Origin: Lunularia cruciata
Lineage: Eukaryota; Streptophyta; Marchantiopsida; Lunulariales; Lunulariaceae
Length of the DNA: 64,000 nt
Direction of reading: 5' to 3'
NCBI GenBank assembly: GCA_948567375.1
Contig: OX419759.1
Coordinates: forward strand, 54,041,493 to 54,105,492
In this document: piece after piece, positions 36,935 to 45,994 of the stretch
Layout: each line of letters begins with the position of its first letter
Numbering within the stretch: the stretch's first letter is position 1
Position numbers and translations under genes: made by a program
The notes under the pieces: generated by a model
Told to the model about the DNA's origin: nothing
The model's input: the letters and a program-made list of their open reading frames with translations, nothing else
Databases searched by the model: none

Positions 36935-39900
36935 TGTGACAACCCGGCAAATATCACTTTTGCGGTAATCGGGTAAGTAAAGTTTGTTCTCGTAGAGATA
37001 TGATTCAAAATTGGTCAAATACAAAGTCAAATGTCACAATGTAGTTCTTCTTGGTTGCATCTTTAATCTCTCAAGTAGAAACTACACCCAAAAGAGAGTA
37101 ACAAGCTCACAATCTTGACAATTTGTCACGAATATACACACACATAATCACAACATAGCAAATTTTGTCCAAACAACTCTTGATTGTGATGATTCAGATT
37201 CTCCCAAAGACTGCACTTCACTATGAAGAATGATTTTGCCTTTGAATTGTGTTCCACCCCTCCACTAAAGGCACAACTTCCTCAATCAAAATTGCTTCAC
37301 ATCAACTTTGTGCTGCACTCACAAATCCAGAATACTACCAACAATACATTCCTCTCAAATCTGTCAAGGCATTGCTCCAATGCACTTCACTCACAATCAA
37401 ACACACAAAATGAAGATCAAGGCTACAGAATCCAACATCCATAGACACACTGACTTGCACTTCAAAATTCTCCACACACTCACAAACACAAACACAAAAT
37501 TAACAATCGGAATTAAGCTCAAGCAACAAGCATTTTGCTTTATCTATCTTCAGAAATATGAATACTGAACAACAACATAGTACTATGAATGCTTCCCTTA
37601 AATACTGAAGCAAATGGCAATTCTTCCTACTTATGCACCACTTCCTAACATCTTTTCCTACCTACAGATCCAAATTGACAATCCATCTCTTCATATCTGC
37701 CTCTTCCTATCTCAAAATTGGTACTACCCCAATTTGATGTCTACCTCATCATCGGCTTCCAAACCCAATGATCTTCCTACAACTTCTCCTTCTTCAGGTA
37801 TATCTACAACTACTTATTCCTTCACTACTTCTACTACTTCTTCACTAGGAAGTACAATTTCACTAAGGAGTGACTTATCTAACTCTTTATCTCCTAACCC
37901 ACTCCTCTCTACCGTCTCTAGTAATAATTCCGATGACACTTGTACTCCAATGTTTGCAACATCGGACTTCCTCTCCCTTGTCACACTACTCCTAATTTTT
38001 TCTAACTCTGAATTGACTAAATCTAATCTGAGACTAACGTTGTTCTCTACTTCTAACATCTTCCGATCTACTCTTTCACTCAATCGGATCAGCAAAGTAT
38101 TCATATCTACATCTTTAACTCTCCTCTTCCAAGTTTCCTGTACAAGCAACTTTAGCTCATGCAAACGTGCTTCTTCTAATCTCCCTTCAGCCTCAGTGCA
38201 CAACATAGCTCTCAATTTTCCTGCTACGTCTCCCACTGATTCCGACTCATACCCTTGCGATCACTCTGCCTTCAGCTCTTCACGATACATCTTCAGCTCA
38301 TCTTTGTACTCAACAGCAAGCATCTTCTTCTCCTCCGCATACTGTGAACTTTGTAGCTCTGCACTTTGTACAAGCTCACACAATCTTTCTTCTTCTTCAT
38401 GCTTGACTGCTAACTCTCTCTGCCATGCTTGATCCTTCCCGGCTGCACTCTTCTTCAAGCTGTCCAACTCCTGCTCCATTATTGCTGCCGCTGCCTTCAA
38501 ACAAATATTCTTGATGCACACATCATTCACTTCCTCCTTCATTTTGCTCAGCAACATCGCCTGCTCCTTTAATTCCCCCGCTTGCTTCTTCAGTTCTTTC
38601 CCTCTTGACTCACAGCTCTCTTGTAACATCTCAAAAGTCTTCTTCTTCAAGGCTTCATCCCTCCGAAGTTCTTCAATTTCTTCATTTCTTTGGATTTCTC
38701 ACTCCTGCAACCCCTTCACTTCACTCAACAGATGCTTCACCACCTGCAACTCATTCGTCACCTTTCTACGATCTTGGGGAATTACTTTCTGATGCTCCTT
38801 CAATAGTTCCAGCAATGGTGTGACAACCTTGGTTAGATACGATATCCCACCAAAGTTCTCTTCATCCTTGTCGCCGTCTTCGTCTTTGTACTTTGGCTCC
38901 TCCATCGGCTCCTTCTGCCAAAGGCGTGATCTTTGTATCTTTAGAGACACCGCTTCTGATCTCTCTTCTTCTTTACCAATTGAACTCGGCCCCATAGGAT
39001 ATTCCTTCTGTTTCTTTGGTCTTTGCTTGTCTACCACCAGGGCTACGCAATGACTCGTTGTTCCAAGTACTCTGTCAATCATCGCATGACAAGCTTCACT
39101 GACTCCAACCGCTTGCTAAACCTCAGTTTCCCCCTCACTCTCACTTCCAGACTCCTCAATTTGTAAGGTGAGTTCATCCTCTACTGATTCCTCTCCTTGC
39201 AACTTTGTTTCTTCTTCAGACTCTGATTCCAATGATGCTCCTCTCACCATCTTCTTACTTTGCACAACCAATCTTTGAGTCTTCCTTTGGGCTGGAGGTG
39301 ACTTTGCTTCTTCGGGTTTACTGCGCTTCTTGTTCTTATGACTTGTGGCTTCTTCCATCTTCCATTGTCTTGTCTTCAAGAAGTGATCATCATTGGCTCG
39401 CAGGTGTGTCATATATTGTCGCTCTTCTTCATCCGCTTCCCATCTTAAATCAGGATAGAAATGCACCACCATGCAATGCCTCTCCTCCATTGTTAGCAAA
39501 TTCAACCCAAAGTACAAATGTGCTGCAAATGGTGCAAAATAATGTGGAGGCAAACCTGTCCTCCAATTGATCACCATAAGCCTTGTTTGGGGGTGAAAAC
39601 ACTTTGCCCAATTCACCTTTACCCCTGCAAACATATGGTGGAAGAAGACTGCTTGCTGCATGTTCACGTAAATTGTCGGTTCTGGTTTGAACACGACCAT
39701 AATTGCCCCCACAATACTTCTTCTAATCAGATCCCGATAGGACTCCACCTTGTAACCATTTGTTGTTCTCGGAGCAAAGAAAGAATTTTGGATTTTTGCC
39801 ATCTCTTCTGCAGCATCACACTTTCGATAAAAGGTGATCCCCATCGGTTCTCCTGCTTCCTTCCCCAACACTAACCTCCAATCCGACTCAGTCCATTGAG

Positions 39901-40670
39901 CCGGATTCCCTCTCTTCCCTTCGACTTTGAGGCCCTCCTCACAATTACTAGCAGCTATCTTTACCATCATTCATGGGAAACTGAAATTCCAGTTCCATGC
40001 TAGAAACGTAATATGAAGTCTGTTCAAGACCTCAATTCTAGCTACCACATCTAGCCTACAAATTGTGAAACTTTGCACCGCCAGAGCATTTGTGACCTTC
40101 TTTGCCATAATTTGCTCTCTCATTCCTTGGCACTGAAAGACTATGCCTTCTCTTGGACGAGACACTCTAACCCCTTTTGGATTTTGGAAAATTGCACTCT
40201 CAATTGGCTTCTGGACATGATTTACTGCAAGACAACTACTCAAAGGAATTGGAAATTTACTTGGCATATTCAACTTGTCCCTGCTCAATTGCAATTTTAT
40301 ATTACCCCAAATTGCAGTCATTCTTCAGTCGATTTCAAAGTCAACTTCCCCTCTTCTGTGTGTTGCTATCATGTCACTATCAAGACATGCTTTTTTTGCC
40401 TCCGCCATTTCTTGAAGTGTACTTTCTTGCCACGTACCAAGGTTGTTAGACGGTCTTCATATCGCTTGCCCTTTCCGACCCAAAGATGATGCTCTTTGGA
40501 CTTTTTCCATTGTATCCCTCTTTTGAGTACCTCCATCATCGGATCCGATCTTGCCTTCTTTGGATTTCCTCCGAAGTCACTTCCGTCCATACTTCTTTTG
40601 CAATTTGACTTTTTGTGCTTACTTCTTCCCTTAAATGCTAATAAACAGAAAAAAAAATGTGGGCACCACA
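36935..40670 (-). pseudogene. D4: full-length gene-carrying repeat D
   Basis: The only copy with both ends: TGTGGTGCCCACA at 40670 (5', minus strand) and GGTTGTCACA at 36935 (3'). One reading frame runs from the conserved start MPSKFPIPL (about 40267) to 37724, about 847 codons, with no frameshift. It is interrupted by five in-frame stops at 39971-39973, 39116-39118, 38699-38701, 38261-38263 and 37814-37816. Order of parts: basic N-terminus; globular region (GNPAQWTESDWRLVLGKE, TNGYKVESYRDLIRRS, VFFHHMFAGVKVNWAKCF, FGLNLLTMEERHCMVVHFYP); Lys/Glu/Ser-rich linker; long coiled coil (39080-37830, EEIEELRRDE-, QELDSLKKSAAGKDQAWQRE-like). No RT, integrase or transposase motifs and no long terminal repeats. 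Whether it is a class II element, a solo giant LTR or something else is open. The flanks differ (GTGGA left, CAACT right), so the target site is not duplicated. Confidence 0.8.
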
Positions 40671-41973
40671 CAACTCTCACCTCCTTGTTGCTCAGAATTG
40701 CCAAAAACAATATGCAGACCACCATCATCGTGATCTCACCTTTGAAGTTGGTGATAAAGTCATGCTATCCTTTAGTAACCTCCCTCTCCCACTTGATACC
40801 CAAGTTTGTAAACTTGCACCTAATTGGATAAGACCTTTTGATATCACCCAAATTGTCTCTCCTGTTGCTTATCGACTTGCCTTGCTTTGTCACATACGTA
40901 TCCATCCTGTCTTTCATGTTTCCAAGTTGAAACCCTTTGTTCCTAACCTCTTTTTCTTTTCCTCTTGAGTCCAACTGTAATACTCCGAGGACAAGAGAAG
41001 AGAGAAAACACAGATTGCACATTCAAACATTCGATGCCCCAAGGGAGCACCTTCTCTTTATTATATAAACAAAGAGGATCTCCTCCGAGGAAGCTCCACC
41101 ATAGGATTAGGGACACAGATAGGTGACATGTCAGCAAGCTCCACCCTTGGATTACTTACTTGGATGGGTGACCTGTCTGGTCTAGGTCCTATCTGGTTGG
41201 TCAAATGAGCTTTGACCGGAGGGAATCTTTTAGGGAATCTTCCTGTAGGAATCTCAAAATCACATGAGTAAGGTACCGTTGGAAAGCTCTCGACGTGAAA
41301 AACCAGGGGGAAGGGAAGGCCAGCCTTTCCTCCATTGGGGGGGGGGAATCTGCACATTTTCAAGGCCTAATTCATCCGTTTAGGCCTCCAAAATTGCCTT
41401 CAAAGATTTCAAGCATATTTCGGTTCCTACTCTATTAGTAGAAGTCCCCTTTTTGTGATACCTCTTTCTGATCTGTTTAGTCCATCATGTGTAACATCCT
41501 TCCAGATGTTACCAAACCAATTCTCACCTTTAAATCATATGTTTAGCTATTGGTTCTAAGGTTCTCAAGTCTATTTCGGTTTCTACCCTATTAGTAGAAG
41601 TACTCTTTTGGTGATACTTCTATCTGATCTATTTTGACCATCATGTATAACATCATTCTAGATGTTACCAAACCGAATTTCACATCTAGATCATATGGCT
41701 AACCCTTGGTATTACACCAACCTCCCCCTCTTCCTGTCCCTATCAATGATCATGAGGAGTACAAAGTTGATCGTATCCTTGCGCATTGCCGTATTCAACA
41801 AGGCCGTCGCCAACATACAAAGTACAAGGTCCTTTGGAAAGGGTATCTCCTTCATGATGCCACATAGGAACCTCTTTCTCACCTCCAAAATACACAGACG
41901 GCCATCTAGGAATTTGAAGCTTCACTAGCAACGAGGACGTCACCAACTAGCGGTGGGGGAATATGTAAGAATA
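40671..41973 (+). pseudogene. B3: chromovirus integrase tail and chromodomain, split by a solo LTR
   Basis: Plus-strand remnant of the B polyprotein end. Before the solo LTR it reads HLLVAQNCQKQYADHHHRDL and HIRIHPVFHVSKLKPFVPN. After the LTR (from 41717) it continues with NDHEEYKVDRILAHCRIQQG, KVLWKGYLLHDAT and LSHLQN, a chromodomain with one stop replacing the conserved Trp of the ATWEP motif. It runs into its 3' LTR at 41974 through the purine tract AGCGGTGGGGGAATA. It starts abruptly at the D4 5' terminus, in opposite orientation to B2. Confidence 0.85.
40976..41716 (-). mobile_element. A5: solo LTR of family A, target duplication CCAAC
   Basis: 741 bp with the same ends as A3 (TGTAATACTCC...GGTATTACA on the + strand) and perfect flanking CCAAC duplications (40971-40975 and 41717-41721). 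It is inserted in the B3 chromodomain. It shares the 157-bp internal tandem duplication with A3 and differs from A3 at only a few percent of sites by eye. Confidence 0.95.
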
Positions 41974-42369
41974 TGGAGTTTAGCAACAAAGTTAGTCGGG
42001 CTTACAAAGTAGCACATAAGACAAATTAGCCTAGAATATTCTAGAAGTATCTTCTTGGGAAGCTTCCCGACTAGCTTAGCTTGCACCTCAAGTAAGTAGC
42101 TTCTAGAAGGAAGCTTCTAGAAGCTTCCAACTAGCTTAGCTTGCACGCCAAGTAGGTGGCTTCTAGAAGGAAGCTTCTTGAGAAGCTTCCTAGTTAACTT
42201 GGCTTGCACTCTAAGAAAGAGGCTTGAGGAAGCTTCTTGAGGGCCTTGTATGCTACCTATAAATAACAAAGCCAAAGCTCATGCTAGGCATTCAGAGTTT
42301 TCCCACATTCAAGTGTCCCAATGTGAGTTTCCATTCTCCTATTTTTCTCCTCGGTCTCGGTCTTTTACA
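41974..42369 (+). mobile_element. B3 3' LTR
   Basis: TGTAAGAATATGG...GGTCTTTTACA, 396 bp, plus orientation. Homologous to the other B LTRs, including the GAAGCTTC/TTCTAGAA arrays and CTATAAATAAC TATA box. To its right A2's pol resumes at A1-equivalent position ~786. Confidence 0.92.
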
Positions 42370-44141
42370 CTTCTCCAAGGTTACACAACTTCTAACGGCA
42401 CTACTTGGCAAAGGAAAAGAAGTGTATGTGGGTAACTACACAAGAAGTGGACTTTCAAGATTGAACAATGAATTACTATATGCATCAGCCTTGAAATGGT
42501 ATGATCCTACATGTCAAATCAAGTTGGCTATAGATGCATCAACCCTTATAATAAGAATACGATGATGGGTGGTACCCAATTGCATATTTTTCTCAAAATT
42601 ATTACCAATGGAGTATAACTATCACAACACTAAACAAGAAGAATTGGTTATTGTCCTTACAACCAAATATTGGAAGCATTATCTTTGTGAGAAGGCATTT
42701 GTAGTGGATATAGATCACAAACCACTAATCTATTCCAAGACATAGAGAGATCTATCCCGTAGGCAGATCTGTTGGGTAGAGTGGAGACAAAAATTCAACA
42801 TGACAATCAAATAATGGAGTGCAAGAAGCAACTTGCAAATGCATTCACCACAATGTTTTCACCCGGATGCTTATGGTGAACAATCTAATTGCATAGGTCA
42901 AGATGAACTTGGATTTTGGCCAAGGATTCATATTGTAACAAAGATTGATCCAAAGATTGTAGAAAGCCAATCATCTAAAGGCATAACCAATGCCCAAAGA
43001 TTCACCTTCCATGATAACAAATTATGGATCTTGGATGCTCCAGATGTAAGAACCACCATTCTAGTGGAATTTCACGTTTGGGTTATTGCAAGACATATTA
43101 GAGTGGAAAAGATCTTAGATGGAATCAAACTTCATTACTATTGGCCCTAAATGAGCAACAATGTGATGGAGTACTTTGGAAGCTACCTACTCTATTAACA
43201 AAATATAGCTTCTAATCAATCTCCCACAAGTCTCCTTCAACCTTTCTCTACTTCTACACAACATTTAGAGCAAGTCAATATGGATCTTGTTTGTGAATTG
43301 CCCAAGACCACCTCAGGCTTTGACTCCATTGTAGTCTTTCAAGACCAACTTAAGAAAATGATTCATGTGTGCCCTATAACCAAGGATGTGATTGGATCAC
43401 AATTAGCTCAATTGTACTTAGTTAAGGTTTTTTCTCACCATAGACTATCTCAAGTGCTCATCATCAATTGGGGCACTCAATTCACTAGTTTGTTTTGGAT
43501 AATACTCTTTGGTGTCTTCAAAACCAAAATTTTCGTGTCCACAACATACCATCTACAAACTGGTAGAAAAATAGAGCAAGCCAATCACACTATCAAGAAC
43601 ATGCTTTGGGGTTTTATCTTAGAGGAGCAATAAAGGTGAGACATATTAATTCCACAGGTGGAATTTTCCTATAACAATTTAGTGAATGCATCTATACAAG
43701 TGACTCTATTCTTCCTCATGTATAAACAACACCTTTCACACCTTTGAGTTTGTAAAGATCAGCCCTAGGGCTACAAAAGTTGATGATGTCAACACTTTTG
43801 TTTCTAAAATCCAACGAGGTGTGGAGAATGCTAAGAACAAGTTGCAAATAGTCCAAAATTGGTAGAAACAATATGCAAATACACATTGCAAGCACATGAA
43901 GTCTAGCGTTGGGGATCAAGTAGGGTTATCCACAACCAACCTTATGTTAGTTAGCCCTTGTAAAGCTCATACCTTATTTTATGGGCCCTTTTCCCTTCAT
44001 CCATCAAATCAGAGTAATAGTCTATCATCTCAAGCTATCGCCACACATGAAGATCCATCTAATGTTCCATGTTTCCTTGCTACATAGAAATACACCCTGA
44101 CCACCCCACTTTCTTTCCATACAAGAAGCTTGACCTTGTCT
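42370..44141 (+). pseudogene. A2 RNase H and integrase (decayed)
   Basis: Continuation of A2 after the inserted block, homologous to A1 790-2580. RNase H remnant (42500-42840), integrase zinc region and core (42890-43640: GFWPRIHIVTKIDPKI, then VCELPKTTSGFDSIVVFQD, HRLSQVLIINWGTQFTSLFW, NHTIKNMLWGFILEEQ), then a C-terminal segment to 44141. The second catalytic Asp region reads INWGTQF in place of (S/T)DRGTQF. Stops throughout. The A1-equivalent interval 276-785, which includes the RT catalytic core, is absent between 35759 and 42370. Confidence 0.87.
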
Positions 44142-44765
44142 TGTGAGCTGGCCTGTCTCTCACTTAGGATGACCTCTGATGGCTATTATGGTAGCGCACC
44201 ATGGACTAAGAAGGCAAGGAATCCCAACTCCATCATACTCCTCCAAGGCTAACACTCCAAGACTCAAGACATTGCTCACTAGAGAACTCAATGAGAGAGA
44301 TAGCTTGTTGCAAGGACGATGAGTACCTCCTCACCCCTTGTTTATATACTTGTGAAATAGTTACGTATCAAAGTTACTGATTACTAGAGTAACTCAAGTT
44401 ACTAGGCTAAAAGTCAAGTAAAGTCAAAAAGTAGAAAGGAATATCCATTCACATGGGCATATTCCCCTAAGCATGTGATCTTATCTTATCTTGACCCAAC
44501 CACTAAGTCAAGGATTCCTTCACATGGGCTATCCTTGGACTAAAGAAGAATCCAAAACAAAAAGGCTTGCGGGCCCAAGAGTTCTCAACTCTTTCCTCAA
44601 AGCCAAACACCTAGGAATAATACCAAGTCAACACACTAGAATCCAAAATAGTGGTGCTCATCTTTTCCACTTCCTCTAAAGTAAGGCCCCCTCTATCTTA
44701 GCTATGACTAACTTTAGCTAATCATGACTAATGTAGAACCATCCTTTATCTCTATATAAATAATA
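44142..44765 (-). mobile_element. C2: solo LTR of family C, left part
   Basis: Matches C1 (19547-20234) from its left end to CTATATAAATAATA, where rDNA begins. Left part 624 bp plus right part 67 bp (51905-51971) equals 691 bp, against 688 bp for C1, so the LTR is complete but split. It interrupts A2 between integrase and chromodomain. A convincing target duplication is not visible (TTGTC left, TAGTC right at best). Confidence 0.82.
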
Positions 44766-45556
44766 AGCTATGTCCAAGAAACTTTTCAGCCGGGCGGTTA
44801 ATGTGATTCTCGTGGGAGGCTCTCGTGTATCGGCCGAAGTCCTGCGCTCCACCGTCGTCCGTCGCGATGACGCGCTCACGGAACACTGGATCGCTAAGTA
44901 GGGCGTATCAAGCCTGAACTCGATTCAGGAATGACCGAGGGTGCGTTGTGACCGGCGGACACAGTGTTACATTGGATCGGAAGACGCGAAGGAATCCCGA
45001 CGGCGAACGGTCAAAGTCGGGTCTCGTAGGAGTGACGACGATATCCGCGCTCGCGTGTGGGTCGGCAAGGGAACAAGATGCCGCTAGCGGCGCTCCTCCC
45101 TTGGCGCTCCATCTTGGAATCCTCCGTCCGTGTCCACGGGCGGCGCTTTCCATGGGAAAGGTGCGTCTCGGAATGTGGGCGTCTTGAAAGCTTTGGAAAT
45201 CTTCTCAAAAAAGGACGAGACGGGGAGGGAGGCTCAAAGCCCTCTCTCTCTCGCCCGCGGCTGTCATGCGGGTGCAAGCCCAGAAGATTTCCACGGCGGA
45301 AGGGCACGTTTCATGTCCGGGGCTCACGTTCCCCATGCGAGTGATGATAGATGACATCCGACTCCTTGACCGGGCCGAGTGGCCAAGTAAACCAAGCGGA
45401 TTCCTCCCGCGGTGGGCTGTGAACTCGGGTCGGCCTTCGGGCCGCTCCCGGGCAGCCCCGCGGGGCTCGAGACTAAGATCTCGACGCGCCATGGGTGTAA
45501 GCAAAGTGCGTCATAAGTAACGTCGGCCTCTTTTTTGGAGCCCGGCCCAACCGAGC
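44766..45556 (+). rRNA. 45S rDNA fragment: 5' external transcribed spacer, left part
   Basis: Abruptly GC-rich (CpG-dense) sequence with none of the transposon families. It is contiguous, across B1, with sequence leading directly into the 18S rRNA start at 51620, so it is the spacer upstream of 18S. It ends with the target site CGAGC (45552-45556) of B1. No clear RNA polymerase I start motif is seen. Open frames here on both strands are by-products of high GC. Confidence 0.8.
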
Positions 45557-45660
45557 TGTAAAAGACCAAAACCGAGGAGAGAAATAGGAGAATGGAAGCT
45601 CACATTGGGACACTTGAATGAGGGAAAACTCCGAATGCCTAGCATGAGCTTTGGCCTTAG

Positions 45661-45669
45661 TATTTATAG
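45661..45669 (-). promoter_or_regulatory. TATA box in the B1 3' LTR
   Basis: CTATAAATA on the minus strand, conserved at 50881-50889 in the 5' LTR and in B2/B3. It lies just downstream of the heat-shock-element array in U3. Confidence 0.8.
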
Positions 45670-45747
45670 GTAGCATACAAGACCCTTGAAGCTTTCTCAA
45701 GAAGTTTCCTTGAGCCGCTTTCTTGGAGTGCAAGCCAAGTTAACTAG

Positions 45748-45910
45748 GAAGCTTCTCAAGAAGCTTCCTTCTAGAAGCCGCCTACTTGGCGTGCAAGCTA
45801 AGCTAGTTAGAAGCTTCTAGAAGCTTCCTTCTAGAAGCTACCTGCTTAGGGCGCAAGTTAACTAGTTGGGAAGCTTCCTAAGAAGCTTCTTAGATGCTTC
45901 TAGAATATTC
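45748..45910 (-). promoter_or_regulatory. Heat-shock-element array in the B1 3' LTR
   Basis: Alternating GAA/TTC pentamers. A perfect four-unit element GAAgcTTCtaGAAgcTTC is at 45810-45827 and a perfect three-unit TTCtaGAAtaTTC at 45898-45910. Further GAAgcTTC pairs lie at 45748 and near 45870-45890. This matches the established binding consensus of heat-shock factors (nGAAnnTTCn). Confidence 0.8.
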
Positions 45911-45980
45911 TAGGCTATTTTGTCTTATTCTCTACTTCATAAGCCCGACTAACTTCGTCACTAAACTCCATATTGTTACA

Positions 45981-45994
45981 TATTCCCCCGCCGC
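45981..45994 (-). promoter_or_regulatory. B1 polypurine tract
   Basis: GCGGCGGGGGAATA on the minus strand abuts the 3' LTR; it would prime plus-strand DNA synthesis. It is also inside the coding frame. Confidence 0.8.

Larger units (their letters stand above)
45557..45980 (-). mobile_element. B1 3' LTR
   Basis: 424 bp, TGTAAAAGACC...ATTGTTACA on the + strand (LTR reads minus). Compared with the 5' LTR (50777-51200) it differs at only two positions, both G/A transitions on the + strand (near 45660 and 45938). The polypurine tract GCGGCGGGGGAATA lies just upstream on the minus strand (45981-45994). The end of the pol frame extends 22 codons into this LTR. Confidence 0.97.

Noticed and set aside
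37614-38432. A 272-codon plus-strand frame rich in Ser and Thr
   Set aside because: It is the antisense shadow of the D4 coiled-coil frame; the coding signal (conserved in D1-D3) is on the minus strand.
36935-40670. D4 as an ordinary LTR retrotransposon
   Set aside because: Its first ~400 bp and last ~700 bp are not similar to each other, and no primer-binding site or pol motifs are present.
44885-44905. RNA polymerase I start site (CTAAGTAGGG)
   Set aside because: Only loosely like the plant consensus (TATATA(A/G)GGG) and no other promoter context is visible.
44908-45569. Many overlapping open frames of 75-99 codons on both strands
   Set aside because: They lie in GC-rich rDNA spacer, where stop codons are rare by composition; no domain and no consistent strand.
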